This document shows positions 1-8,183 of a DNA stretch of 64,000 nucleotides, piece after piece. Positions within the stretch are counted from its first letter, which is position 1, and the number at the start of each line of letters is the position of its first letter. The stretch spans positions 48,531 to 112,530 of the forward strand of contig NZ_FXXQ01000012.1 in the NCBI RefSeq assembly GCF_900184815.1. The letters are read 5' to 3'. The notes under the pieces are model-generated. The model did no database searches and had not been told where the DNA came from. It worked only from the letters and a program-made list of their open reading frames with translations. The stretch comes from Boseongicola aestuarii. GTDB lineage: Bacteria; Pseudomonadota; Alphaproteobacteria; Rhodobacterales; Rhodobacteraceae. Both the position numbers and the translations under genes were made by a program.

Positions 1-305
1 CCTGGAAAGAGGGCGAGCGCAGCCCTCGCATTTTCATTAACCCCGAGGTATCCGACGCATCGCAGTCGCGTCTGACTCGGCCTGAAGGCTGCCTGTCGAT
101 TCCCGGTGTGACCGCCGATGTCGAGCGCGCCGAGGCGATTACACTTGCCTGGACTGCACTGGATGGCAGCATCTTCGTTGAACGCCTCACTGGTTTCGAT
201 GCCGTCTGCGCGCAGCACGAATTCGATCATCTCGAAGGCCTGGTGACATTTGATCGGCTGCCGGGCGACCAGCGCCGGTCCATCGAAGCCAGCTATTTCG
301 CATGA
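1..305 (+). CDS. def: Peptide deformylase, C-terminal part (5' end outside window)
   Basis: The reading frame is open from base 3 and ends with TGA at 303-305. The product removes the formyl group from the initiator methionine of new proteins in the cytoplasm. The two metal-site motifs of the family are intact: EGCLS, with the metal-ligand Cys codon at base 90, and QHEFDHLEG, with two His ligands and the catalytic Glu. The GxGLAAxQ motif lies upstream of the window. The stop overlaps the ATG of the next gene (ATGA at 302-305), so the genes are probably translationally coupled in a def-def-like-fmt operon. This copy is predicted to be catalytically competent. Confidence 0.95.
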   Translation, partial: WKEGERSPRIFINPEVSDASQSRLTRPEGCLSIPGVTADVERAEAITLAWTALDGSIFVERLTGFDAVCAQHEFDHLEGLVTFDRLPGDQRRSIEASYFA

Positions 306-799
306 CCCTTCGTCCTTTTGTCACATGGCCTGATGCCCGGTTACGTACGCCCGCTGCAGCTGTCGGACCGATAACGGACGACATCAGGACACTTTGGGAC
401 GAGATGATCGAAACCATGGACGCCATGCCCGGATATGGCCTCGCTGCGCCGCAAATCGGGGTCATGCTGCGCCTTGCTGTCGTCGATTGCTCAACCGAAC
501 GCGGTCAGGCGATCCGCCTCGCCAATCCCGAGGTTGTCGCCGTATCGGACGATACAACCGACTGGGACGAGGCTTCGCCAAACCTGCCCGGAGTGGCTGC
601 CAAGATCACACGTCCGGCCGAGGTCACCGTCTCGTTCATCGATCGTGACGGAAATCGGGTTACGCGAGATTTTTCCGGTCTCTGGGCGACGTCCGTGCAA
701 CACCAGATCGACCATCTCGCGGGTGTCATGTATTTCGACCACCTCAGCAGTATCAAGCGCCAGATGCTTGTAAAAAAGGCAAGGAAACAAAAGCGATGA
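302..799 (+). CDS. Degenerate peptide deformylase-like protein
   Basis: This 165-residue protein has the length and fold signature of peptide deformylase. The first family motif is intact ([10 protein letters not shown], residues 44-53), but both catalytic motifs are altered. EGCLS has become EASPN (residues 90-94), which replaces the metal-ligand Cys with Ser92. HEFDH has become HQIDH (134-138), which replaces the catalytic Glu with Gln135. The two His ligands remain. It overlaps the upstream deformylase gene and fmt by 4 bases on each side. From the known mechanism I infer that it cannot deformylate normally. It may bind ribosomes or regulate its paralogue, but nothing in the sequence shows this. 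Confidence 0.9.
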   Translation: MTLRPFVTWPDARLRTPAAAVGPITDDIRTLWDEMIETMDAMPGYGLAAPQIGVMLRLAVVDCSTERGQAIRLANPEVVAVSDDTTDWDEASPNLPGVAAKITRPAEVTVSFIDRDGNRVTRDFSGLWATSVQHQIDHLAGVMYFDHLSSIKRQMLVKKARKQKR

Positions 800-1695
800 G
801 ACTTGTGTTCATGGGCACCCCTGAGTTTTCGGTTCCTGCCCTCAATGCCCTGCACGAGGCGGGCCATGACATCGTCGCGGTCTATACCCAGCCACCGCGT
901 CCCGCAGGGCGTGGTAAGAAAGATCGCCCTTCGCCGGTGCAAGTGTGCGCTGAAGCGCTCGGGCTCACTGTCCGCCACCCTAAGACCCTGCGCGACAGTG
1001 CCGCACAGGGGGCGTTTGCGGATCTGAACGCGGATGCCGCGATTGTGGTGGCCTACGGTCTGATCCTTCCGGCGCCGGTTCTTGCCGCGCCACGTTTTGG
1101 GTGCATCAACATTCACGCTTCCCTGCTGCCAAGGTGGCGCGGCGCCGCCCCGATCCATCGTGCGATCATGTCAGGCGATACCGAGACCGGTATCTCAATC
1201 ATGTCGATGGACCTGGGCCTCGACACTGGCCCAGTCCTGATGACCGCCAGAACCCCGATCGGCCCTGCAGAAACCACCGGGGATCTGCATGACCGTCTGG
1301 CGGCTATCGGCGCAGACCTGATCGTCGACACGCTTGAAAAACTCGAAACGCTTACGCCCGTGCCGCAACCCGATGACGGTGTGACTTACGCGGTCAAGAT
1401 CGACAAATCAGAAGCCAAAATTGACTGGTCTCGCGATGCCGACGCGGTGGATCGCCAAATCCGGGCGCTTTCTCCTTTCCCAGGCGCCTGGTGCGAGATC
1501 AACGGCGAACGCATTAAACTCCTGCGCTCGATCAGCGCGCCTGGGTCCGCCGCACCCGGGACGCATCTGGGTGATTTCACTATCGCTTGCGGAAGCGGTG
1601 CAGTGCGCATCCTTGATGCACAGCGATCAGGCAAGCGGCCCATGACCGCAGAGGAGGTCTTGCGCGGCATGACATTGCCCAGGATCCTCAGCTAA
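796..1695 (+). CDS. fmt: Methionyl-tRNA formyltransferase
   Basis: The enzyme formylates Met-tRNA(fMet) with 10-formyl-tetrahydrofolate, producing the substrate that deformylase later reverses. The 299-residue length is typical. The N-terminal formyltransferase domain begins [16 protein letters not shown] and has the catalytic Asn/His stretch [15 protein letters not shown] near residues 105-120. The C-terminal tRNA-binding domain follows from about residue 205 ([11 protein letters not shown]). The start overlaps the previous stop (ATGA at 796-799). A stem-loop followed by TTTT lies 40-65 bases after the stop and probably ends this operon. Confidence 0.97.
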   Translation: MRLVFMGTPEFSVPALNALHEAGHDIVAVYTQPPRPAGRGKKDRPSPVQVCAEALGLTVRHPKTLRDSAAQGAFADLNADAAIVVAYGLILPAPVLAAPRFGCINIHASLLPRWRGAAPIHRAIMSGDTETGISIMSMDLGLDTGPVLMTARTPIGPAETTGDLHDRLAAIGADLIVDTLEKLETLTPVPQPDDGVTYAVKIDKSEAKIDWSRDADAVDRQIRALSPFPGAWCEINGERIKLLRSISAPGSAAPGTHLGDFTIACGSGAVRILDAQRSGKRPMTAEEVLRGMTLPRILS

Positions 1696-1700
1696 GACTT

Positions 1701-1757
1701 TCACATTCACCCTTTCCAAAATACCATCAAGGAGTCCGGGGGGCAGAATGACCCCGG
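1701..1757. repeat. Intergenic GC-rich repeat, copy A
   Basis: The segment opens TCACATTCACCCTTTCC followed by AAAATACC and closes with a GC-rich hairpin. The first half is nearly the same as copy B at 30967 (CACATTCACCCTTT then AAATACC). Copy C at 46022 is a more diverged relative. All three lie between genes and end in a strong stem-loop. Confidence 0.6.
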
Positions 1758-1762
1758 CTTTT
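1736..1762 (+). terminator. Intrinsic terminator after fmt
   Basis: The arms CCGGGG (1736-1741) and CCCCGG (1752-1757) form a perfect 6-bp stem, followed by CTTTT. It forms the distal half of repeat copy A. It follows fmt by 40 bases and precedes the next gene. Confidence 0.6.
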
Positions 1763-1779
1763 GGATAAGGAATAGACGC

Positions 1780-2037
1780 ATGTTCTTCGCATTCTGGGGC
1801 TCACTGGTGATCGGCGGTATTACAGCCTATCTGGCCGAGAAATGGGATTTCACACACCATGGATATCTCCAGGCCATCATCATTGCGACCGGGAGTGTGG
1901 TTTTGTTGTACATGGCGCGCGTGATGTTCGGGATTTCTTTCGGTAGTCACGGAGTCAACGCCATCGTCGGAGCGCTGGGCGCACTGATTCTGATCCCATC
2001 GGAAGTGATAGCCCGCAAGCGGCGCAACAAACGTTAG
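1780..2037 (+). CDS. Small membrane protein, GlsB/YeaQ/YmgE-like
   Basis: This 85-residue protein has three hydrophobic segments, at about residues 3-18, 30-48 and 57-76. It ends in a basic tail (ARKRRNKR). The last segment, VNAIVGALGALILI, has the glycine spacing typical of the GlsB/YeaQ/YmgE (transglycosylase-associated) membrane proteins. I assign that family with moderate confidence. These proteins are linked to envelope stress but have no defined biochemical activity. The gene is separated from fmt by a terminator. Its stop overlaps the converging TRIC-like pseudogene by 4 bases. Confidence 0.75.
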   Translation: MFFAFWGSLVIGGITAYLAEKWDFTHHGYLQAIIIATGSVVLLYMARVMFGISFGSHGVNAIVGALGALILIPSEVIARKRRNKR

Positions 2038-2650
2038 CGCGGCGGGCGCGAGCGATAGACCGGCAAGCGCCATCCAAAGGCCAGCGAGCCTCCTCGCAAC
2101 CGGAACGTCACCAGACCGGCTGCGAAAAGCGCCGTTCCAGTGCCAAGATACCCTGATACAAACCAGCCCGCCAAAGCGCCCAAGAAAGCTGCTGTCACAT
2201 ATAACTCGCCCTGCCTGAGAACCATGGTACCTCGTTGGCAACGACATCTCGCATCAGCCCACCAAAAGTCCCGGTCAAGACGCCGACAATCGGCGCGACG
2301 AACCCGGATTGCTCTGTTGCAGTCGCAACGGCCAGACCCGCAGGTACCGCAATCGACAGGGCCGCCGCATCCAGCCACGCCAGCCATTGCGCACGGCTCT
2401 CCATCAAATGGGCGCTGAAAAACACCAGGATTGCAGCTCCTGCCGCAATCAGCAGAACAATTGGTTGATCGATCCAGAAAACGGGATTTCGATCCAGCAA
2501 CAGATCACGAACCGTGCCGCCACCGACGGCCGTCAAAGCCGCGAAAAACAAGAAGCCTACGATATCCAGCTGCGCCCGCGACGCCTCCAAGGCGCCGGTG
2601 AGCGCAAAAACAAAGACCGCCGCTGCATCAAGGACGAAAGCCAGCGTCAC
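2034..2650 (-). pseudogene. TRIC/YadS-type (UPF0126) membrane protein gene, frameshifted
   Basis: Two overlapping minus-strand frames together make one full UPF0126/trimeric intracellular cation channel protein. The first frame, from ATG 2650, gives FALTGALEASRAQLDIVGF and later DVVANEVP, then runs into a stop at about 2195. The second frame carries the expected continuation, MVLRQGELYVTAAFLGALAG, to a stop at 2034. Inserting one base between VP and MVL, around 2222-2226 in the sequence GGTACCATGG, restores a single protein of about 205 residues. It is either a one-base deletion or a sequencing error. It is the last gene of the ispH chain and starts by a 4-base overlap with rnhA. Confidence 0.85.
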
Positions 2651-3111
2651 GGCACTTTCGACGGCTTGAATGGCGCCATCCCTTCGCGCGCCAGTTCATC
2701 AGCCCGCTCGTTTTCCGGATGTCCCGCATGACCTTTGACCCACTCCCAGGTTACGTCATGTCGCGACTGTGCTTCATCGAGACGTTTCCACAGATCGTCG
2801 TTCTTCACCGGTTTCTTGGCCGACGTCTTCCAACCATTGCGTTTCCAGCCGTGAATCCAGCTTGTCACGCCGTTCTTCACATAGGTTGAATCCGTGACGA
2901 TCGTGATTGCCGTGTCCCGCGCCAAGGCTTCCAGAGCATTGATCGCGGCCAGCAGTTCCATCCGGTTGTTTGTGGTCAAAGCCTCTCCGCCGGACAGGGG
3001 CCGCTCTTTGACAACGACGTCGCCATCTCTGGCCTGCAACAACGCGCCCCATCCACCGGGGCCGGGATTGCCGGAACAGGCGCCGTCGGTAAATGCATAA
3101 TACGTGGTCAT
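2647..3111 (-). CDS. rnhA: Ribonuclease HI
   Basis: The enzyme degrades the RNA strand of RNA-DNA hybrids, for example lagging-strand primers and R-loops. The 154-residue protein has all four acidic active-site positions in context: [15 protein letters not shown] (Asp8), [12 protein letters not shown] (Glu), TDSTYVKNG (Asp) and [12 protein letters not shown] (Asp). The start overlaps the preceding GST stop by 4 bases and the stop overlaps the next ATG by 4 bases, so it lies inside a translationally coupled chain. Confidence 0.97.
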   Translation of the reverse strand: MTTYYAFTDGACSGNPGPGGWGALLQARDGDVVVKERPLSGGEALTTNNRMELLAAINALEALARDTAITIVTDSTYVKNGVTSWIHGWKRNGWKTSAKKPVKNDDLWKRLDEAQSRHDVTWEWVKGHAGHPENERADELAREGMAPFKPSKVP

Positions 3112-3728
3112 TCGGGCAACTCATCCAGTCTGACGTAACCGGGCAGGGCCGCGATCTGCGCCAGCCAGCGGTTAATGCCGGGAAAACGGTCCATTTCGAA
3201 CCCGCCCTGTGATCCAGCGGTGTGCGTATAGGCGTAAAGCGCGATATCCGCCACGCTTGGGCCGTCGCCAACCAACCAGTCGTGTAAGCTCAGATGGTTT
3301 TCCATAACCTGCAAAACCCCGTGACCGCCCACAAGCAACTCATCCAGCCGCTCTGGCGTCGCCAGATGCTTGCGGCTGGCATATTTCTGGATTCCTGCCC
3401 GCACGGCGATTACCGTTTCGTGCCGGTTCTGCTCAAAAAACATCCAGCCGAGAACCCGCGCCCGCTCCAAGGGGTCGTCTGGCATCCAAGCGGTGCCTTC
3501 CGCCAGATAGCACAGGATCGCGTTTGATTCGGGCAGGGCCGTCCCGTCTTCAAGAACCAGAACCGGCAGCTTTCCCATCGGCAGGGTCCCGCTGGCATGA
3601 GCCTCTGCCAAGGCGGGCGACTCGAATTCCAGCGCAACATGCCGATAAGCGCGACCCAAAAGCGCAAGTAACAGGCGCAGCTTGTAGCTGTTGCCGGAAG
3701 ACGGCATCGAATAGAGTGTGAGTGTCAT
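3108..3728 (-). CDS. Glutathione S-transferase family protein
   Basis: This 206-residue protein has an N-terminal thioredoxin-like domain ([19 protein letters not shown]) with the cis-Pro segment [11 protein letters not shown] and the glutathione-binding [10 protein letters not shown] helical C-terminal domain follows, with the N-capping pattern [13 protein letters not shown] chose ATG 3728 because it overlaps the upstream stop as ATGA; an in-frame start exists at 3758 but lies well inside the methyltransferase gene. The substrate is unknown. The Ser after MP suggests a Ser- or Cys-type rather than Tyr-type enzyme. Confidence 0.9.
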   Translation of the reverse strand: MTLTLYSMPSSGNSYKLRLLLALLGRAYRHVALEFESPALAEAHASGTLPMGKLPVLVLEDGTALPESNAILCYLAEGTAWMPDDPLERARVLGWMFFEQNRHETVIAVRAGIQKYASRKHLATPERLDELLVGGHGVLQVMENHLSLHDWLVGDGPSVADIALYAYTHTAGSQGGFEMDRFPGINRWLAQIAALPGYVRLDELPE

Positions 3729-4321
3729 TTGACCTTTCCGGCCAACAGGATGATCCACGGCGCGACGGTGCCATCAAGCCCTTCATCGGCCCCGAAACTC
3801 CGCTCGATCACGACAAAACCCGCATCTTCCAGCAGGCCTGTAATCTCGGCGTCGGTGTAATAGGCGTAAAAACGTCCTAACGCGTCACGCTTTTCCCCTG
3901 TGCCCGTCTTTAATCCGATGTGAAAAAAACCTCCCGGAACCAAGGCTTTCGAGACCCGTGCAAGATGCTCTGGCATCTCGGCCTTCGTAGCGTGGAGCAG
4001 CGAGAAATTCGCGTAGACGCCGTCATAGGTGGCCACGTCATCCAGCGTTTCAAATCCGCCAATCGTCACCTCTACATCGTTCTCGGTGCGCGCGATCTCG
4101 GCCATCTCGACTGAGGCATCCAAAGCATCAACCTTGAAACCGGCTTTTTTCATGAAGGCGGACGAACGCCCAGTTCCGCACCCCAGGTCAAGAACGCGAC
4201 CGTCCTTTGGAACAGCCAGCATAAATGCTGCCAGATGCAGATCCGGCTTGGCGGTAGTGAACCGCTTGGCATAGTCCTTGGCCTTCTCGGCATAGGCGTT
4301 AAGTGTTTCTTTATCCGTCAT
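3725..4321 (-). CDS. Class I SAM-dependent methyltransferase
   Basis: This 198-residue protein has the SAM-binding motif I VLDLGCGTGRSSAFM (about residues 45-59). Acidic residue motif II follows (VDALDASVEM), and the later strand reads LVPGGFFHIGLKTG. No substrate domain is recognisable. The start at 4321 overlaps the upstream stop by one base (TGATG). The frame is open further upstream to 4672, but that part lies over the DUF3429 gene in another frame and is a shadow. The substrate could be a small molecule or a protein. Confidence 0.88.
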   Translation of the reverse strand: MTDKETLNAYAEKAKDYAKRFTTAKPDLHLAAFMLAVPKDGRVLDLGCGTGRSSAFMKKAGFKVDALDASVEMAEIARTENDVEVTIGGFETLDDVATYDGVYANFSLLHATKAEMPEHLARVSKALVPGGFFHIGLKTGTGEKRDALGRFYAYYTDAEITGLLEDAGFVVIERSFGADEGLDGTVAPWIILLAGKVK

Positions 4322-4767
4322 CAGACCACTAATAAACTCAAGCACGACACGACCACCACGGTCAAAAGAAGCCGTAACTGCATCCACCACTCGGGCGCAA
4401 GTTGCTGGCGCCAGAAATGCCAGTCCAGCGCCAAAAGCCCGATGAATCCTGCGATCAGGTAAATCGCTGAAGTCGCGGGCCCGCCTCCAACAGTGAAAAA
4501 GACCCACAAGGCCGGCACGACCGAAAGCCCGTACCCAACCGCTGCGGCTTCGCCTTCGGCGCGCGTGGCGAACCCCCATAACACCCCGGACATGAACGCC
4601 AGAATGATCGTGCCATACTGCAACATGACGAACGGACCCGCAAAGCGTGGACCGATATTGCGCACACCCCATGCGGCCAAATCACCCGATACCAGTGTGG
4701 CGGCACCCCAAAGAAATGGCAAAAGGCCCGCAAGGCCCAACAGAAGCGGCGCGCGGGGAATACTCAT
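4321..4767 (-). CDS. DUF3429 family membrane protein
   Basis: This 148-residue protein has five hydrophobic segments, beginning LLLGLAGLLPFLWGAATLV. It includes the pattern GPFVMLQYGTIILAFMSGVLWGFA, which is typical of DUF3429. The function is unknown; the family consists of short integral inner-membrane proteins. ATG 4767 was chosen because it overlaps the upstream LysE-type stop by 4 bases. It sits mid-operon between a LysE-type exporter and a methyltransferase. Confidence 0.85.
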   Translation of the reverse strand: MSIPRAPLLLGLAGLLPFLWGAATLVSGDLAAWGVRNIGPRFAGPFVMLQYGTIILAFMSGVLWGFATRAEGEAAAVGYGLSVVPALWVFFTVGGGPATSAIYLIAGFIGLLALDWHFWRQQLAPEWWMQLRLLLTVVVVSCLSLLVV

Positions 4768-5375
4768 GCACGTTCCAGTGCCAGCCGTCCTGCAAGGGCT
4801 GCAAAAATCGCGGCAAAGCTGCGGTTCAGCCAAACCATGACGCGCTCGCTCTGCAACAGGTAAGCCCGAGCGGCGGCGGCAAAGACTCCATAGGCGATGA
4901 ACACAGCGAATGTCATTCCCATGAATACGGTCCCCATCGCCACCATTTCCGCAGACGCGGTTGCAGGATTGCCCGACAGGAAAGGCGGCAAGAGAGCAAG
5001 GAAGAAAATCGAGAGCTTCGGGTTCAAAATATTGATGAGAGCACCGCGTCTTGCGATCCGCCAGTCTGCCTCGCGGCTGCGGTCAGGCTGGATCGCCAAG
5101 GCTCCACCTGAATGGACCGCCTGCCATGCAAGGTACAGCAAGTAGGCGACACCGGCGAACTTCACGATGGTGAAAAGAACCGCGCTTGTGTGCAGGATTG
5201 CGGCCAGTCCAAGTGTCGCCGCCAGCAAATGCGGCACAATACCAAGTGTGCATCCAAAGGCCGCAGCGATTGAAGCGCGCCGTCCCTGGCCCAATCCCAA
5301 TGCTATCGTATAGATCACTCCGGTACCGGGCGCGACGACCACGACTAAGGCTGTCAAAAGGAATTGCAAAGTCAT
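4764..5375 (-). CDS. LysE/RhtB family amino-acid exporter
   Basis: This 203-residue inner-membrane protein has about six hydrophobic segments. The N-terminus reads [32 protein letters not shown] and matches the conserved LysE/RhtB opening (P-G-P/T then G-R). A mid-protein [16 protein letters not shown] motif also fits the family. It probably exports an amino acid or a derivative; the substrate cannot be read from sequence. Its start overlaps the ispH stop by 4 bases. Confidence 0.92.
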   Translation of the reverse strand: MTLQFLLTALVVVVAPGTGVIYTIALGLGQGRRASIAAAFGCTLGIVPHLLAATLGLAAILHTSAVLFTIVKFAGVAYLLYLAWQAVHSGGALAIQPDRSREADWRIARRGALINILNPKLSIFFLALLPPFLSGNPATASAEMVAMGTVFMGMTFAVFIAYGVFAAAARAYLLQSERVMVWLNRSFAAIFAALAGRLALERA

Positions 5376-6325
5376 GCGGCAGGTTCCCTCAACACGCGCG
5401 GTACTTTGAATTCCACACGTTCCTTTGCAGTCTCGATAAGCTCGACCGTGACATCATAGCGTTCGCGGAACGCGTCGATTACCTCGTTTACCAACACTTC
5501 CGGCGCACTTGCGCCTGCAGTCAATCCAACCGATTTGATCCCATCCAGTGCGCGCCAGTCAATCTCGGTAGCCCGTTGCACAAGTTGCGCGTATCCGCAG
5601 CCCGCAGTCCGCCCGACCTCGACAAGCCTTTTCGAATTCGACGAATTCGGTGCACCGATCACCAGCAGTGCATCGACTTTTGGGGCAAGGGCCTTTACGG
5701 CTTCCTGCCGGTTGGTCGTCGCATAGCAGATGTCCTCCTTATGCGGCCCCACAATGGCGGGGAAACGCGCCTGAAGGGCGCTGACAATATCGGCGGTGTC
5801 GTCAACCGACAGCGTTGTCTGCGTGATGAACGCCAGCCTTTCGGGATCGCGTGGTTCGACCGTCACGACGTCCGCAACGGTTTCGACAAGGATCACTTCG
5901 CCGTCGGGCAGCTGTCCCATGGTCCCGACCGTTTCGGGGTGCCCTTCGTGCCCGATCATGACCATTTGCAAGCCATTGGCGTGGTGACGCTCGGCTTCGA
6001 TGTGGACCTTGCTGACCAGAGGGCAGGTGGCATCGACGAACAGCATCTCGCGTTTCGCGGCCTCTGCAGGCACGGCTTTCGGCACGCCATGGGCCGAAAA
6101 GATCACGGGCCGGTCATCGGGGCACTCGTCCAACTCCTCGACGAAAACCGCGCCTAACTCCCTTAGCCCATCGACGACATATTTGTTGTGCACGATCTCG
6201 TGGCGCACATACACCGGAGCGCCCCACTTCTCGATCGCCAATTCGACGATCTTGATTGCGCGATCCACACCCGCGCAAAAACCGCGCGGTGCAGCAACAT
6301 ACAAGGTCAGGGCAGGTTTGGTCAT
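5372..6325 (-). CDS. ispH: 4-hydroxy-3-methylbut-2-enyl diphosphate reductase
   Basis: This [4Fe-4S] enzyme performs the last step of the non-mevalonate pathway, forming isopentenyl and dimethylallyl diphosphate. The 317-residue protein begins with the hallmark [12 protein letters not shown], whose Cys is the first cluster ligand. Further ligands lie in [11 protein letters not shown] and in [22 protein letters not shown]. The conserved His residues YVRHEIVHN and GHEGHPET are present. It heads the seven-gene minus-strand chain and is divergent from the cytochrome c gene. The pathway's first enzyme (dxs) and a prenyl synthase (ispA) are at 19-22 kb. Confidence 0.97.
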   Translation of the reverse strand: MTKPALTLYVAAPRGFCAGVDRAIKIVELAIEKWGAPVYVRHEIVHNKYVVDGLRELGAVFVEELDECPDDRPVIFSAHGVPKAVPAEAAKREMLFVDATCPLVSKVHIEAERHHANGLQMVMIGHEGHPETVGTMGQLPDGEVILVETVADVVTVEPRDPERLAFITQTTLSVDDTADIVSALQARFPAIVGPHKEDICYATTNRQEAVKALAPKVDALLVIGAPNSSNSKRLVEVGRTAGCGYAQLVQRATEIDWRALDGIKSVGLTAGASAPEVLVNEVIDAFRERYDVTVELIETAKERVEFKVPRVLREPAA

Positions 6326-6442
6326 TTTAAAGGTCTCCGCATTGAAGACCTATGCGCTGTGCGCCAAGGCGTCCAGTCCCGGCTTGACCTTCCGGCGGTG
6401 GAAGCCTCTATCGACGAAGAAAAATCAACATGAGGCGATTCG

Positions 6443-6913
6443 ATGCGGCAACGCTTGATCTTTGGAATTCCGGCCCTCGGTGTCCTTGTTGCGGCCGTTT
6501 TCTGGATGCTCCCGACACAGACAAACGGGCTTGGCCTTCACCTTGACGCCGAAGCTGTGGCTCTGGGCCAGAGGCTCTATTCCGAGAATTGCGCAGCTTG
6601 TCATGGCGCAGACCTCGAAGGTCAGGCGGATTGGCAAAGTCGCGACGCCGACGGGTATCTGCCGGCCCCGCCACACGATGAAACGGGCCACACTTGGCAT
6701 CACCCGACCGAACAATTGTTCGCTATCACCAAATTTGGCACTGAAGCGATTGTCGGCGGTGGCTACAAATCGAATATGGCCCGGTTCGGCGACGTCCTGA
6801 GCGACGACGATATTTATGCCATTCTGGCCTTTATCAAAAGCACCTGGCCTGACCGCATCATTGAACGACACGATCAGATGGACGCCAGTGTCGCGTCGGC
6901 CAGGCGCCCGTGA
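6443..6913 (+). CDS. Membrane-anchored or secreted class I cytochrome c
   Basis: This 156-residue protein has an N-terminal hydrophobic segment (LIFGIPALGVLVAAVFWML) that is either a signal peptide or an anchor. It is followed by one haem site, CAACH, near residue 50. A Met in YKSNMARFG is the likely sixth ligand, and a C-terminal helix reads DIYAILAFIKSTWP. It resembles the short cytochromes c that shuttle electrons in the periplasm. It is transcribed away from ispH and ends base-to-base against the NYN gene (stops at 6911-6913 and 6914-6916). Its partner is unknown. Confidence 0.9.
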   Translation: MRQRLIFGIPALGVLVAAVFWMLPTQTNGLGLHLDAEAVALGQRLYSENCAACHGADLEGQADWQSRDADGYLPAPPHDETGHTWHHPTEQLFAITKFGTEAIVGGGYKSNMARFGDVLSDDDIYAILAFIKSTWPDRIIERHDQMDASVASARRP

Positions 6914-7465
6914 CTATTCCGTGTCGCCTTGGGGTTCGCGGGTCGGTCGTCCAATCACGTCACGCAACTCTTCAAGCTCGATGAAATTGTCGCACTGACG
7001 GCGAAGCTCATCCGCGATCATCGGCGGCTGGCTGCGAATGGTCGAGACCACCGACACACGCACGCCCTGACGTTGCAGGCTTTCGACCAGAGGCCGAAAA
7101 TCCCCGTCCCCGGAAAACAGCACAACGTGGTCGACGTGCGGCGCAAGGTCCATCGCATCGACCGTCAACTCGATGTCCATATTGCCTTTGACCTTGCGAC
7201 GGCCCTGACTGTCGGTAAATTCCTTGGCCGGCTTCGTGACCATGGAATAGCCGTTATAGTGCAGCCAATCGACCAGCGGACGAATGGGTGAGTATTCGTC
7301 ATTCTCCAGCAGAGCGGTGTAGTAAAACGCGCGCAACAACTTGCCGCGACGCATGAATTCCTGACGCATGAGCTTGTAATCAATATCAAACCCAAGCGAT
7401 TTCGCGGCGGCATATAAATTGGCGCCGTCGATGAACAGCGCAAGCCGTTCGTCTCTATAGAACAT
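6914..7465 (-). CDS. NYN domain protein, LabA/DUF88 family (putative ribonuclease)
   Basis: This 183-residue protein is essentially a single NYN (PIN-like) domain. Its conserved acidic positions are in ALFIDGANLY, KGNMDIELTVDAMD and LFSGDGDFRPLVESLQ, the usual arrangement for a metal-dependent ribonuclease centre. The motif VSVVSTIRSQPPMIADELRRQCDNFIELEEL is characteristic of the LabA-like group. Family members are linked to RNA turnover, but the target here is not known. It is convergent with the cytochrome c gene and divergent from rpoZ. Confidence 0.9.
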   Translation of the reverse strand: MFYRDERLALFIDGANLYAAAKSLGFDIDYKLMRQEFMRRGKLLRAFYYTALLENDEYSPIRPLVDWLHYNGYSMVTKPAKEFTDSQGRRKVKGNMDIELTVDAMDLAPHVDHVVLFSGDGDFRPLVESLQRQGVRVSVVSTIRSQPPMIADELRRQCDNFIELEELRDVIGRPTREPQGDTE

Positions 7466-7799
7466 AATAGCCCTTCCGATTTGTCATACTTGCCGGGCTA
7501 AATCCGTGAGTGTGAGTGGAAACATTCACCCGACCAGGGTGCGATATAAGCCAAAAAATATATTCGGTTGCAACTATCTATTTTATACAAATTCTCTGTG
7601 CGCGTTCCTTAAACATCAGTCCGGGCACTTTTTAACGCTTTTCAGCCACGATTCTCGATGACGTAACGGATATGGAGGAAATTGGCGAAACGCACAGGTC
7701 TTGGCGCCGAATTCCAGCAATATAGCATAGAATCACCTTGTGTTTCGCGCCTGTGCGTCCTATGTGCCCTGACTGATCCCCTTCTGTACGGAGAGACAC
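7466..7799. other. 334-base intergenic region between NYN gene and rpoZ
   Basis: The region is divergent and must hold promoters for both neighbours. It contains an AT-rich stretch around 7550-7595 that is unusual for this GC-rich window. A plausible rpoZ promoter is listed separately. No ORF with a convincing ribosome site, tRNA or strong hairpin was seen. Confidence 0.5.
7738..7766 (+). promoter_or_regulatory. Possible sigma-70-type promoter of rpoZ-rsh
   Basis: TTGTGT (7738-7743) and TATGTG (7761-7766) are separated by 17 bases and lie 34 bases before the rpoZ ATG. The match is partial and was judged by eye only. Confidence 0.35.
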
Positions 7800-8153
7800 A
7801 TGGCCCGCGTGACGGTTGAAGACTGCGTTGACAAGGTTCCGAACCGGTTTGAGTTGGTAATGCTCGCTGCTCATCGTGCCCGCGAGATTGCGACGGGTGC
7901 GCCACTGACGGTTGATCGTGATAACGACAAGAATCCCGTTGTCAGCCTTCGCGAAATCGCCGACGAGGCACAATCTGCCGAGGAACTTCGCGAGCGGATG
8001 ATTGAAAGCCACCAGACTCAGATTGAAGTCGACGAGCCTGAAGAAGATGCCATGGCTCTGTTGATGGGTGCCGAAGCCGACAAGCCGGCCGAGGATGACA
8101 TGAGCGAAGAGAAACTGCTCCGCGCCCTGATGGAAGCCCAACGGCAACCTTAA
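7800..8153 (+). CDS. rpoZ: RNA polymerase omega subunit
   Basis: This 117-residue protein begins [20 protein letters not shown]. It continues [33 protein letters not shown], the conserved omega core that clamps the beta' C-terminus. The acidic C-terminal extension ([20 protein letters not shown]) is longer than in E. coli, as is usual in alphaproteobacteria. A GGAGAG ribosome site precedes the ATG. It is followed 30 bases later by rsh, the classical rpoZ-spoT pairing that links RNA polymerase to ppGpp. Confidence 0.97.
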   Translation: MARVTVEDCVDKVPNRFELVMLAAHRAREIATGAPLTVDRDNDKNPVVSLREIADEAQSAEELRERMIESHQTQIEVDEPEEDAMALLMGAEADKPAEDDMSEEKLLRALMEAQRQP

Positions 8154-8183
8154 AGACCAAAGCGCGGTCCTGGGAGTGGGCCG

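Noticed and set aside
5186..6157. Plus-strand open frame (323 codons) over ispH
   Set aside because: It is antisense to ispH, which carries all cluster-ligand motifs.
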